The notes: generated by a model not told the origin, from the sequence alone. 64,000 bases of DNA from Streptomyces griseoflavus (GCF_014649995.1 NZ_BMUC01000001.1:1-64000), one strand, 5' to 3'; shown: positions 7,713 through 17,028, numbered from the stretch's first letter. Numbers and translations: made by a program.

Positions 7713-9922
7713 GACGTGGTCAGCCGGCCGCGGTCGGCCTGGGCGGGCAGCCGGGCGGGACCCGGCGGGTGCTCCGGCATCGGCTCGCCCAGCATCAGCG
7801 TGCGCACCACCCGCTCGGCGGCCCGGCCGTCGTCGAACTCGCAGTACCGCTCCCGGAACGCCGACCGCAGCCGGTCCGCCTCGCCGTCCCGCCACGTCCC
7901 GGAGTCGAACAGCCACGCCAGTTCCCGGTAGGAGCGCGCCACATGGCCGGGCGCCTCGGCGGTGATGTCGACGTAGGCGCCCCGGCTCGCCCGGAAGGCG
8001 TCCCAGTCGTCGGCGTGCAGCACGATCGGCCGGTCCAGGTTGGCGTAGTCGAACATCAGCGCCGAGTAGTCGGTGACCAGGACGTCGGCGGCGAGCAGCA
8101 CCTCCTGCACCTCCGGCTCGTCCGTGGCGTCCACCAGCACGCCCCGCCGGTGCAGTTCGGCCAGGCCCAGCCCGCGCGCGGGCCCGTCGGCGAGCGAGGG
8201 GTGCAGCCGCACCACGAGGGTGCGGCCCTCGCCCAGGTCGGCGGCGAACCGGGCCAGGTCGATCCGTTCCACCAGGCCGTCCCTGCGGTAGTCGCGGCGG
8301 GTCGGCGCGTACAGCACCACCGTGTCGCCCTCCGGGATGCCGAGCCGGGCGCGGACCGCACGGCCGCTGTCCGGGCCGGCGCCGACCAGGACGTCGTTGC
8401 GGGGGCTGCCCGAGCGCAGGGAGGTGAAGTGACAGGGGAAGGCCCGCTCCCACACCAGCTCGGAGTGCCGGTTGGCGACCAGGCTGTGGTCCCAGCGGTC
8501 GGCGCGGCGCAGCATCTGCGGTACGTCGAAGCCGTGCCGGGCGCCGGGCTTGCCGAGCAGATCGGCGCCCATGAACTTCAGCGGGGTGCCCTGATGGGTG
8601 TGGACGTGCACGCTCCCCGGGCGTTTGACCAGCGCGCCCGACCAGTTGACGTTGTTGACGAAGTACGTGGCCCGCTCGACCGCCCTGCGGTAGCCGGGGG
8701 AGTCGAGGAGCACGTACTCGGTGTCCGGCGGCAGCCCGGCCGCCCTTTCCTCGTCGGCGACCACCCACACCCCCCTGATGTGCGGGGCGAGTTCGCGCGC
8801 CGCGCGGTGGATCGCGGCCGGGTCGCCCAGCACGCCCCGGTGGGAGAACGCCGAGTACACGGCGAGGTCAGGGTCCAGCGGGCGGCGCAGCGCCGCCCGG
8901 GTCCGCACGGCCCGCGCCGCCGCCGCGGTACGGGCCTGCCGGGCCCGCCGGCCCAGCTCCCGGCCGGCTCGCCCGGCCTGCCGCCGCAGCACGTAACCGG
9001 CGTAACTCCCCTGAAGGACCCGCAGTTCGGCCGGGACCCGGGCGCCCTCCGGCCGGTGCGCGTGGAACATCTCGGCCGTGCGGCGGAAGAACTCGCCCCG
9101 GTCGGACGGCGGCAGCCGGTCCGGCTTGGAGAGGATGTCGAGACAGTGCTCGCCCATCTTGCCGTGCAGGAACGGCCGCCAGTGCGCGAGCGCCGGGCGG
9201 GCGTCGACGAAGCGGAACACCCGCGCGTACTGCTCGTGGACGTCGAAGTGCTTGCGGCTGGTGGTGGACAGGATGCTGCCCTGGCGGCGCTGCCGGTAGT
9301 ACAGGCAGATCCGGTCCAGGGTGGCGATGCGCTCCGCGCTGAGCAGCACCGGGAACGTCCAGGGCGTGTCCTCGTAGTAGCCGGACGGGAAGGTGAAGCC
9401 CTCCCGTTCGACGAAGTCGCGCCGGTAGGCCTTGTTCCACACCACCATCAGCAGGTCGAGGATCTCCGGACGCCCGGCGGCGGTGAAGGTGTCCCCGGCG
9501 TTGTCCGCCAGGATGTGGGCCAGCACGTTGCGGCGGGTGCCGCCCCACCAGTAGGTGCGGGCGTAGTCGAAGACCAGCACGTCCGGGTCGCCGGTCTCGT
9601 CGAGCCGGTCGGCCAGGGCCCGCAGCGCGCCCGGGGTGAGGGTGTCGTCGCTGTCCAGGAAGAGCAGGTAGTCACCGCTCGCGTGCGGCATGCCCGCGTT
9701 GCGGGCCCGGCCGAGGCCCACGTTCTCCGGCAGGTGCAGCACCCGGACCCGCTCGTCACGGGCCGCGTACGCGTCGAGGATCGCGCCGCAGCCGTCGGGG
9801 GAGCGGTCGTCGACGGCGATCACCTCGATGTCGCGGTACGACTGCCCGAGCACCGAGTCGAGACAGGCGTGCAGGTAGCCCTGCACCTTGTGGACGGGGA
9901 CGACGACGCTGAAGCGGGGCAC
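7709..9922 (-). CDS. GT2 glycosyltransferase fused to CDP-glycerol glycerophosphotransferase (paralogue 1)
   Basis: A 737-residue fusion. Residues about 3-230 are a GT2 domain (FSVVVPVHKVQGYL, VIAVDDRSPDG, LFLDSDDTLTPGA). A basic helical linker follows. Residues about 370-710 are a TagF/CDP-glycerol glycerophosphotransferase domain with TPLKFMG, SPRNDVL, VLYAPTRRDY, VRLHPS and VTDYSALMFDYANLDRP. The position before GTPLK, His in classical TagF, is Gln here (HTHQGTPLK, about residue 444). The likely role is alternating addition of a sugar and an alditol phosphate to a wall teichoic-acid-like polymer at the inner membrane face. The GTG start is one base from the stop of paralogue 2, and the 3' end overlaps the membrane protein gene. 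Confidence 0.85.
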   Translation of the reverse strand: MPRFSVVVPVHKVQGYLHACLDSVLGQSYRDIEVIAVDDRSPDGCGAILDAYAARDERVRVLHLPENVGLGRARNAGMPHASGDYLLFLDSDDTLTPGALRALADRLDETGDPDVLVFDYARTYWWGGTRRNVLAHILADNAGDTFTAAGRPEILDLLMVVWNKAYRRDFVEREGFTFPSGYYEDTPWTFPVLLSAERIATLDRICLYYRQRRQGSILSTTSRKHFDVHEQYARVFRFVDARPALAHWRPFLHGKMGEHCLDILSKPDRLPPSDRGEFFRRTAEMFHAHRPEGARVPAELRVLQGSYAGYVLRRQAGRAGRELGRRARQARTAAAARAVRTRAALRRPLDPDLAVYSAFSHRGVLGDPAAIHRAARELAPHIRGVWVVADEERAAGLPPDTEYVLLDSPGYRRAVERATYFVNNVNWSGALVKRPGSVHVHTHQGTPLKFMGADLLGKPGARHGFDVPQMLRRADRWDHSLVANRHSELVWERAFPCHFTSLRSGSPRNDVLVGAGPDSGRAVRARLGIPEGDTVVLYAPTRRDYRRDGLVERIDLARFAADLGEGRTLVVRLHPSLADGPARGLGLAELHRRGVLVDATDEPEVQEVLLAADVLVTDYSALMFDYANLDRPIVLHADDWDAFRASRGAYVDITAEAPGHVARSYRELAWLFDSGTWRDGEADRLRSAFRERYCEFDDGRAAERVVRTLMLGEPMPEHPPGPARLPAQADRGRLTTS

Positions 9923-9923
9923 G

Positions 9924-12128
9924 TCAGCTCCTCACCGGGGTGGCGGCGGCCGCGGGGGCGGGGACGCGCTCCGCGAGCGGGATCACGGGCGGCAGCGCCT
10001 CGGGCGGCTCACCGAGCAGCACCCGGCGGACCACCCGTTCGGCGGCCCGCCCGTCGTCGAAGGCGCAGAAACGCTCCCGGAACCGGGCCCGCAGCGCCGC
10101 CGACTCCGCTCCCGCGTACGAGCCGTCGCGGAACACGCGGGCCAGCTCGTCCGGGGTGCGGGCGACCGGCCCCGGCGGCCCGTCCATCAGGTCGAAACAG
10201 ACGCCCCGGGTCTCCCGGTAGACGTCCCAGTCGTCGGCATACACGACGATCGGCCGGTCCAGGACGGCGTAGTCGAACATGATCGACGAGTAGTCGGTGA
10301 TCAGCGCGTCGGCGGCCAGGCACACGTCCTCGGAGGAGCGGTGCGCGGTGACGTCGACGACCCGGCCGCCGTACCCGCGCCCGCCCCGGTCGTAGAAGTA
10401 GTGGGCGCGCAGCAGCACCACGACGTCCTCCCCGGCCGCCGCGCAGAACGCCTCCAGGTCGAGGCCGGGCTCGAAGCCGGTGTGGTGGTCGCGGTGGGTC
10501 GGCGCGTACAGCACGGCCCTCGCGCCCTCGGGGACGCCCAGCTCCGCGCGGATCCGGGCCACGTCGTCGGCCGTGGCGGTCAGGTACACGTCGTTGCGCG
10601 GATAGCCGTACTCCAGCTGCTCGTAGGTGCCGGGGAAGGCCCGCTCCCACACCCGGGTGGAGTGGGGGTTGGAGGAGAGGTTGTAGTCCCAGCGGTCCAC
10701 CCGGCCCAGCAGCTTGCCGAAGCTGCCGGTCGTCGCGGCCACCACCGGGTACGTGGACTGGTCGACGCCCATGGTCTTCAGGGGGGTGCCGTGCTGCGTC
10801 TGGAGGTGCACGCTGCCGGGGCGTTTGACGACGCCCTCCGCGAAGTTGGCGTTGTTGACCAGGTACTTCGCGCGGGCCAGCACCTCCCAGTAGCGGTGGC
10901 TGCCGATGACCGCGTACTCGACGCCCTCCGGCACGGTGTGCGCCTGGTCGGCCTCCACCAGGAACACCGAGCGGATGTGCGGGGCGAGTTCCCGCGCCTT
11001 CGCGTGGATCGCGGCCGGGTTGCAGGTGTAGCCGCGGCCCCAGTACGCGCAGTACACGGCGAGGTTCGCGTCCAGCGGGCGGCGCAGCTGCGCCCGGTAC
11101 CACAGCCGGGTGCGCAGACCCCGGGGGCGCGGCACCGCCGCCACCGCCCGGGACACCCCGCGGCGGGCGGCGCGCAGGGCGGCGAACGCCGGGTACGAGC
11201 CGGCCGCCAGCAGCCGGTGCTGCACCCCCGGGCTGCCGCCGGGGGGCCGGTAACCGGCGGGGTGGTGCCGGCGGTACAGGGCGCTCGCCCGGCGGAAGAA
11301 GGCACGGCGGCCCGTCGTGAGCCGCCGGGGGTGGGCGGCCGTCTTCAGCACGGTGGCGAACAGCTGCTCGAACAGCGGTCCCGTACGGGCCGGGGGCACC
11401 TCCAGGTCGGCCGCGCGGGAGAGCACCAGCTCGACCTGGTCGAGCAGATCGGCGTGGTGCCCGCCGGGCAGGTTCAGCCGGCTGCCCTGACGGCGCGCCT
11501 GATGCCGTACGACCACCGCGCGGAGCACCGCCACACGCTCGGCGCCCAGCATCGCCAGTCCGGCCCAGCCGACGTCCGTGAAGTGCCCCCGGGGAAAGGC
11601 CAGGCACTGCTCGGCGGCGAAGGCGCGACGCCAGGCCGCGCTCCACGCCGGGAGGCGCACGCCGGTGTGGTGCGGGGCGCGCTCGGGCGCGAAGGCGCCG
11701 TCCGGGGTGTTCGCCAGCAGCGGCGCGGCCGGGTTGGTGGTCTCGCCCTCCCACCAGGGCACCCGCTCGTGTTCAAAGTGCAGCACGTCCACCTGCCCGG
11801 TCTCCGCCAGACGTGCGTCCAGGGCCCCCAGCGCGCCCGGGACCAGCACGTCGTCACCGTCGAGGAACAGCAGGTACGTCCCGGTCGCCGCCCGCATCCC
11901 CGCGTTGCGCGCCCCCGCCAAACCCTCCGACGGGGGCGCGTGCACGGGCGCCACCCGGGAGTCCCGCTCGGCGTGCCGGGCGGCCACCTCGGCCGCCGGG
12001 GAGTCGGGGGCGTCACAGACCGGGATCAGCTCGAAGTCACCGAAGGACTGGGCGAGGACGGAGTCCAGCGCCTGACCCAGCCGACCTGCGACCCCGTGGG
12101 ACGGGACGATGATGCTGAAGCGGGGCAT
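9924..12128 (-). CDS. GT2 glycosyltransferase fused to CDP-glycerol glycerophosphotransferase (paralogue 2)
   Basis: A 734-residue paralogue with the same order of domains: GT2 at residues 3-230 (FSIIVPSHGVAGRL, LFLDGDDVLVPGA), linker, then a TagF-like domain at about 365-700. This copy keeps the canonical histidine in LQTQHGTPLKTMG (about residue 446) and has RNDVYL, VLYAPTHRDH, LLRAHYFYD and ITDYSSIMFDYAVLDRP. It is therefore the copy most likely to be a conventional glycerophospho- or alditol-phosphate transferase. It is followed one base later by paralogue 1, and 152 bp separate it from paralogue 3 upstream. Confidence 0.87.
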   Translation of the reverse strand: MPRFSIIVPSHGVAGRLGQALDSVLAQSFGDFELIPVCDAPDSPAAEVAARHAERDSRVAPVHAPPSEGLAGARNAGMRAATGTYLLFLDGDDVLVPGALGALDARLAETGQVDVLHFEHERVPWWEGETTNPAAPLLANTPDGAFAPERAPHHTGVRLPAWSAAWRRAFAAEQCLAFPRGHFTDVGWAGLAMLGAERVAVLRAVVVRHQARRQGSRLNLPGGHHADLLDQVELVLSRAADLEVPPARTGPLFEQLFATVLKTAAHPRRLTTGRRAFFRRASALYRRHHPAGYRPPGGSPGVQHRLLAAGSYPAFAALRAARRGVSRAVAAVPRPRGLRTRLWYRAQLRRPLDANLAVYCAYWGRGYTCNPAAIHAKARELAPHIRSVFLVEADQAHTVPEGVEYAVIGSHRYWEVLARAKYLVNNANFAEGVVKRPGSVHLQTQHGTPLKTMGVDQSTYPVVAATTGSFGKLLGRVDRWDYNLSSNPHSTRVWERAFPGTYEQLEYGYPRNDVYLTATADDVARIRAELGVPEGARAVLYAPTHRDHHTGFEPGLDLEAFCAAAGEDVVVLLRAHYFYDRGGRGYGGRVVDVTAHRSSEDVCLAADALITDYSSIMFDYAVLDRPIVVYADDWDVYRETRGVCFDLMDGPPGPVARTPDELARVFRDGSYAGAESAALRARFRERFCAFDDGRAAERVVRRVLLGEPPEALPPVIPLAERVPAPAAAATPVRS

Positions 12129-12280
12129 GCTGCTCTTTCCGTAGGGGATGGCGTGGCGCCGGCCGTCTCAGCGTGCGGGGCGCCGGCCGGGACGCCCCGC
12201 CGGCCGCCGGGTGGGCGGCCGGGCCGGGGTGGGCCGCGACGAGCCGAGGGACATGGGAACTCCCGAGGGGGGAACGACGG

Positions 12281-14542
12281 TCAGCCGCCGTCGGTGACGG
12301 TCAGCAGTCCGGCGGGCCGCCGCGCTGCCGGTGCCGGGAGCGACGGCACGTCGATCGCGGCGGCCGCCGGGGGCGCCGGGAGGCGCTCGTCCAGCGGCAC
12401 GACCGGGGGCAGCGCGGTCTCCCCGAGCAGCACCCGGCGCACGACCCGTTCGGCGGCCCGTCCGTCGTCGTGCGGGCAGAAACGGTCACGGAACGTCGCG
12501 CGCAGCCGCGCGGAGCGGGCTCCGCACCAGTGCCCGGAGGCGAAGATGTCGATCAGCTCGTCCTCACCGCCCGCGACCGCGCCCGGCGGGAAGCACCGCG
12601 GATCGAAGTAGAGGCCGCGGGCCGCCTCGTACGCCTCCCAGTCGTCGGCGTGCAGGACGACCGGCCGGTTCAGGACCGCGTAGTCGCACATCAGCGGGGA
12701 GAAGTCGGTGACCAGGACGTCGGAGGCCAGGCACAGCGAGGCCACGTCCGGGTGCCCGCTCACGTCCAGCACCCGGTCGGAGGCGGCCTCGGCCGGCCCG
12801 TCGTGGGGGTGGTGGGCGCGGGCCAGGACGACGAACCGCGGGCCGAGCCGGCGCACCACGCGCTCCAGGTCGAGCAGCCGGGGCTGGGTGCGCAGGTAGT
12901 CGCGGCGGGCCGGCGCGTAGAGGATCGCCACCGAACCCCTCGGGATGCCCAGTGACTCCCGCAGCGCGGCGACGTCCGCGCCGGTCGCCGTGTGGAAGCG
13001 GTCGGCGCGCGGCCTGCCGTACTCCAGGGTGGTGTAGCCGCCGGGGTGGACGCGTTCCCAGGTCAGGGTGGAGTGGCGGTCGGCGGAGACGACGTAGTCC
13101 CACTGGTCGACCTCGCGCAGCAGCCGTGCGAAGTCGGTGCCCCGGGCCACCGCCGGACGCTCCTGGAGGTCCAGGCCCACGTGCCCGACGGGGGTGCCGG
13201 TCTGCACCCGCACCAGGATCTGGCCCGCGCGCTTGACCAGACCGGGCTCCGTGTCCGTGTCGGTGATCAGGTACGCGGACCGGGCGAGCGCGGTCCAGTG
13301 GGCGGCCGTGCCGGGGACGAGACGGCGGGTGCCCGGGGCGAGGGTGTGGTGGTGCTCGGGCCCGGCCGCCCAGGCGGTGCGGATGTGCGGGGCGAGTTCG
13401 CGCACCGCGGACTCCAGGGCGGCCGGGTCGCCACCGCGGCCGGCGCGGGCGGTGAACAGGGCGTGGTCGGCGCGCAGCGGGAGCATCCGCTGGCAGCGGT
13501 AGTGGGCGCGCAGGGCGGCGTGACGCAGGGCGCCGGGCAGCCGGCCGGCGCGCCGGGCGGCCCCGCGGTACAGGGCCGCCGCCAGTCTCAGGGTCCGGTA
13601 GGTGCGGTGCAGGCCCAACCGGACCAGCGTGTGGTGGACGCGGGCGCGCGCGGGGACGGGCGCGCCGGGGGCGCGGTGGCGCCGGTAGTGGGACCGGGCC
13701 CGGCGCAGGAACGCCGCCCGCGAACCGCGCGGCAGCCGGTCCCGCCGTGTGTACACCGTCACCAGGTGGTCGACCATGCGGCGGAACAGCACCGGGCGCC
13801 AGCGCTCCAGTTCGGGCCGCGCGTCGAGGAACGCGAAGACGCGGTCGTACTGGTCGAAGACGTCGAAGTGCCGGTCACTGGTGGTGCGCAGGATGCAGCC
13901 GGCCCGCCGCTGCCGGTAGTGCACGCACACCCGGTCGAGCGTGGCGATCGACTCCGCCGTCATCAGCGCCGGGTACGTCCACGGCGTGTCCTCGTAGTAG
14001 CCGGGCGGGAAGACGAGCCCCGCGCGGCGCACGAACTCCCGCCGGTAGGCCTTGTTCCAGGCCACCATCAGCAGGTTCAGCAGCCCCGGCCGGTCGGTCA
14101 GCCGGAACGGCGCCGGCCCGCGTTCGGTGAGCTCGGCGGCGACCCGGTTGCGCACCGCCTCGCCCGACCAGTACGTCCGCGCGTAGTCGTAGACCAGGAC
14201 GTCCGGGTCGCCGGTCTCCTTCAGCCGGTCGGCGAGGGCGAGCAGCGCGTCCGGGGTGAGGGTGTCGTCGCCGTCGAGGAACAGCAGGTAGTCGCCGGTC
14301 GCCCGCTCGATCCCGGCGTTGCGGGCCCGCCCGAGCCCGGTGTTCTCCGGCAGGTGCACCACCCGTACACGAGGGTCACGGGCCGCGAACTCGTCGATCA
14401 CCGCGCCGCAGGCGTCCGGCGAGCAGTCGTCGACGGCGATCAGTTCCAGATCGGGGTACGACTGCGACAGCACCGACTCCAGGCACTCGTGCAGATACGC
14501 CTGGACCTGGTACGCGGGGACAATGACACTGAACCTGGGCAA
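12281..14542 (-). CDS. GT2 glycosyltransferase fused to CDP-glycerol glycerophosphotransferase (paralogue 3, divergent motif)
   Basis: A 753-residue paralogue with an N-terminal GT2 domain (FSVIVPAYQVQAYL, LIAVDDCSPDACG, LFLDGDDTLTPDA) and a C-terminal TagF-like domain (RADRFHT, ILYAPARRDY, LARAHHPHDG, VTDFSPLMCDYAVLNRP). The conserved HGTPLK site reads QTGTPVGHVG here, so both the catalytic His and the Lys are missing. The GT2 half looks intact; the transferase half may be inactive or specialised. I chose TTG 14542 because it yields the same LPRFS/MPRFS beginning as both paralogues and has GGA about six bases upstream; a TTG at 14581 is the alternative. It is probably the first gene of the glycopolymer run. 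Confidence 0.82.
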   Translation of the reverse strand: MPRFSVIVPAYQVQAYLHECLESVLSQSYPDLELIAVDDCSPDACGAVIDEFAARDPRVRVVHLPENTGLGRARNAGIERATGDYLLFLDGDDTLTPDALLALADRLKETGDPDVLVYDYARTYWSGEAVRNRVAAELTERGPAPFRLTDRPGLLNLLMVAWNKAYRREFVRRAGLVFPPGYYEDTPWTYPALMTAESIATLDRVCVHYRQRRAGCILRTTSDRHFDVFDQYDRVFAFLDARPELERWRPVLFRRMVDHLVTVYTRRDRLPRGSRAAFLRRARSHYRRHRAPGAPVPARARVHHTLVRLGLHRTYRTLRLAAALYRGAARRAGRLPGALRHAALRAHYRCQRMLPLRADHALFTARAGRGGDPAALESAVRELAPHIRTAWAAGPEHHHTLAPGTRRLVPGTAAHWTALARSAYLITDTDTEPGLVKRAGQILVRVQTGTPVGHVGLDLQERPAVARGTDFARLLREVDQWDYVVSADRHSTLTWERVHPGGYTTLEYGRPRADRFHTATGADVAALRESLGIPRGSVAILYAPARRDYLRTQPRLLDLERVVRRLGPRFVVLARAHHPHDGPAEAASDRVLDVSGHPDVASLCLASDVLVTDFSPLMCDYAVLNRPVVLHADDWEAYEAARGLYFDPRCFPPGAVAGGEDELIDIFASGHWCGARSARLRATFRDRFCPHDDGRAAERVVRRVLLGETALPPVVPLDERLPAPPAAAAIDVPSLPAPAARRPAGLLTVTDGG

Positions 14543-14639
14543 GGGGCATCCAACGGTCGGTGCGGGCGTTCTGCCCGGCAACGGCCGCTGGGCCGACTTG
14601 GTTACGCCCCCTGGGGCATCCGGGGGACGCCCGTCACAC

Positions 14640-14670
14640 GAAGGGGCGGACCTTGCCGGTCCACCCCTTC
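14640..14670 (-). terminator. Terminator after the sugar ABC permease genes
   Basis: A 13-bp stem, GAAGGGGCGGACC (14640-14652) with GGTCCACCCCTTC (14658-14670) and a five-base loop, containing one G-T pair. It lies about 20 bp beyond the stop of the second permease gene and separates the ABC operon from the glycopolymer cluster. Confidence 0.6.
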
Positions 14671-14689
14671 AACTGTTGCTTCACATCTG

Positions 14690-15580
14690 CTACTTGACCG
14701 CTCCCGCCATCACACCGGACACGAACTGCCGCTGGAACGCGAAGAACACCACCAGCGGGATCACCATCGAGATGAACGCGCCCGGCGCCAGCACGTCGAT
14801 GTTGTTGCCGAACTGCCGTACCTGCGTCTGCAGGGCGACCGTGATCGGCTGGCTTCCCGAGTCGGTGAAGATCAGCGCGACCAGCATGTCGTTCCACACC
14901 CACAGGAACTGGAAGATGCCGAGCGCGGCGACGGCGGGACCGGCGAGCGGCATCACGACCCGGACGAACAGACGCAGCTCACCCGCGCCGTCCAGCCGGG
15001 CCGCCTCCAGCAGCTCCCTCGGGATCTCCGCGAAGAAGTTCCGCAGCAGGAACACCGCGAACGGCAGCCCGAAACCGACGTGGAAGAGGATCACACCGGT
15101 CAGCGAGCCGAAGATGCCCAGGGAGCCGAAGAGTTCGGCGATCGGAATCAGCGCCACCTGCACCGGCACCACCAGCAGCCCCACGACCGCCAGGAACCAC
15201 CAGTCGCGGCCCGGGAACTCCATCCAGGCGAAGGCGTAGCCCGCGAGCGAGCCGATCACCACGACCAGCACGGTCGCCGGGACGGTGATGTACACCGTGT
15301 TCAGCAGCGAGCCGGTGATGTCGTCGTTCCCCAGCAGCGTCTCGTAAGCGCCGAAGGTCAACTCCGACGGCTCGGTGAACACCGTCCACCAGCCGTCGGC
15401 GGCCATGTCCCGCGGGGTGCGCAGGCTGGCCAGCAGCAGCCCGACCGTCGGCACCAGCCAGAACAGGCCGACGACGATCAGGAAGACACGGACCAGGCCG
15501 CCGCTCACCACCCGGCTCAGCCTGGCGCCGAGCGGCTCCTTGGCGGCGACGGGCGCCGCGCCCGCTTTGGTGGCACTCAT
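14690..15580 (-). CDS. Sugar ABC transporter permease (MalG/NgcG type)
   Basis: A 296-residue inner-membrane permease of the CUT1 carbohydrate importer class, with six predicted helices. The ATPase-docking EAA loop is ELLEAARLDGAGELRLFVRVVMPLAGPA (around residues 195-220). It would form a heterodimer with the permease encoded upstream. No ATPase gene is present in the operon, which is normal in Streptomyces, where the shared MsiK ATPase drives many sugar importers. Its ATG lies inside the second copy of a 29-bp direct repeat that also ends the upstream gene, giving it its own AGGAGGT-like ribosome site. Confidence 0.92.
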   Translation of the reverse strand: MSATKAGAAPVAAKEPLGARLSRVVSGGLVRVFLIVVGLFWLVPTVGLLLASLRTPRDMAADGWWTVFTEPSELTFGAYETLLGNDDITGSLLNTVYITVPATVLVVVIGSLAGYAFAWMEFPGRDWWFLAVVGLLVVPVQVALIPIAELFGSLGIFGSLTGVILFHVGFGLPFAVFLLRNFFAEIPRELLEAARLDGAGELRLFVRVVMPLAGPAVAALGIFQFLWVWNDMLVALIFTDSGSQPITVALQTQVRQFGNNIDVLAPGAFISMVIPLVVFFAFQRQFVSGVMAGAVK

Positions 15581-15700
15581 CGCCTGACCTCCCGCCGCAG
15601 CCGCCGCACGTCACCGCGTCCACCCGGGGGGCGACCCCCGGACCCCCAGCAGGGCCTCGGCCGACGTCGCTTCATCGCCTGACCTCCCGCCGCAGCCGCC
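15577..15700. repeat. 29-bp direct duplication around the permease gene junction
   Basis: The 29 bases at 15672-15700, covering the stop codon and last codons of the first permease gene, occur again without a mismatch at 15577-15605, where they overlap the start of the second permease gene. Between them are 66 bases containing a GC-rich GGGGGTCC/GGGGGTCGCCCCCC stem element (about 15630-15655). The simplest reading is that the genes once overlapped by ATGA, and that an insertion of 95 bp duplicated the junction and restored both ends. Confidence 0.85.
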
Positions 15701-17021
15701 TCACGTTGAACCACATCACCGGGATCACCAGGAGCAGCAGGAACACCGCGATGGCGCTGGCGATGCCCGGCTGGTCCGCCGAGAAGCCCTGGCGGTAGAG
15801 CTCCAGCGCCAGGACGTTGGCGTCGTCCTGGGAGGAGCCCGGGGCGATGATGAAGACCAGGTCGAACACCTTCAGCACGTTGATCATCAGGGTGACGGTG
15901 ACCACCGCGAGGACCGGCGCCAGCAGGGGCACCGTGACCCGTCTGAACACCTGCCACTCGTTGGCGCCGTCCACCCGCGCGGCCTCCAGCAGCTCCCGGG
16001 GCATGCCCGCGAGCCCGGCCGCGATCAGCACCATCGCGAAGCCCGCCCACATCCAGATGTACGAGCCGATGATCGCGGGGGTGACCAGCGACGGGCCGAG
16101 CCAGTCCAGGCCGTTGTACGGTGCGTCGAAGTTGCCGGCCGGGAGCCGGAGTCGTGCCCCGTCGGCCTTCGACGACAGGGAGAACGTGCCGTCGTCGCCC
16201 GCCGTGGCCGTCTCCACCACCTTGCCGTCCTTGACGGCTTCGATCCGCATCCCCGGATAGCCGAGCTCGGCGGCGTCGACCTGGTTCAGCGTGCCGACGC
16301 CCTTGCCGCGGGTGAAGTCCTGCCAGGTGGTGCCGGTGATCCGGTCGCCGTCCGGCGTCGCCGCCGCCGCGGGTTTCGCGTCGTCCGGCATCAGGTCCGG
16401 GGCGACCCCGACCAGCGGCAGCGAGACGGTGTCACCGGCGCTCACCGTGCCCTTGGTGACGAACGCGCCCCCGCCGGCCGGCTCCAGCGGCGACTCACGG
16501 CCCGGGTGCGCCTTCGGGAACGCCGAGGACTGGGCGAAGGTGTCGTGCACCCCCACCCACACCGCGTTGGCGACGCCCTTGTCCGGGTCCTGGTCGTACA
16601 CCAGGCGGAAGATGATCCCGGCGGCCAGCATGGAGATCGCCATCGGCATGAAGACGACCAGCTTGAACGCCGTTCCCCAGCGGACGCGTTCGGTCAGGAC
16701 CGCGAAGACGAGACCGAGCGCGGTGGCGATCGTCGGCGCGAACACCACCCAGACGACGTTGTTCTTCAGGGCGGTGCGGATGCCGTCGTCGGTGAACAGC
16801 GCCCGGTAGTTGTCGAGTCCGGCGAAGCCGTCGCCGGACTGGTCGTAGAAGCTGCGGATGACGGAGTACCCGATCGGGTAGACCACGAGCGCACCGAGCA
16901 GCACCAGCGCGGGCAGCAGGAACAGCGCCGCGACCGCTCTGCGGGTGCCGGTGACGCTCTTGCGCGACCTGGGAGCCGCGGGGGCCGCCTTGACGGCCCC
17001 CGCGGCCTTGTCCGACGCCAT
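15672..17021 (-). CDS. Sugar ABC transporter permease (MalF/NgcF type) with large periplasmic-side insert
   Basis: A 449-residue CUT1 permease. Helices in the first 135 residues are followed by an unusual hydrophilic insert of about 145 residues (roughly 135-280) with a beta-rich, carboxypeptidase-regulatory-like pattern (for example MRIEAVKDGKVVETAT and DGTFSLSSKADGARLRL). The remaining helices then carry the EAA loop ELLEAARVDGANEWQVFRRVTVPLL. Most Streptomyces CUT1 permeases of this class are about 300 residues. The insert would lie outside the membrane and could touch the binding protein, as the P2 loop of E. coli MalF does. It begins 7 bp after the binding-protein gene. Confidence 0.9.
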   Translation of the reverse strand: MASDKAAGAVKAAPAAPRSRKSVTGTRRAVAALFLLPALVLLGALVVYPIGYSVIRSFYDQSGDGFAGLDNYRALFTDDGIRTALKNNVVWVVFAPTIATALGLVFAVLTERVRWGTAFKLVVFMPMAISMLAAGIIFRLVYDQDPDKGVANAVWVGVHDTFAQSSAFPKAHPGRESPLEPAGGGAFVTKGTVSAGDTVSLPLVGVAPDLMPDDAKPAAAATPDGDRITGTTWQDFTRGKGVGTLNQVDAAELGYPGMRIEAVKDGKVVETATAGDDGTFSLSSKADGARLRLPAGNFDAPYNGLDWLGPSLVTPAIIGSYIWMWAGFAMVLIAAGLAGMPRELLEAARVDGANEWQVFRRVTVPLLAPVLAVVTVTLMINVLKVFDLVFIIAPGSSQDDANVLALELYRQGFSADQPGIASAIAVFLLLLVIPVMWFNVRRLRREVRR

Positions 17022-17028
17022 CGCCGGA

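Noticed and set aside
15612-15660. Insertion sequence or transposon remnant with transposase
   Set aside because: Only 66 bases are present, with no open frame or terminal repeats of known elements; kept as a duplication finding only.
7769-15682. Several plus-strand frames of 800-900 codons opposite the GT2-TagF genes
   Set aside because: They are exact shadows of the minus-strand genes, rich in Gln/His/Arg/Pro with no domain, and lack ribosome sites.
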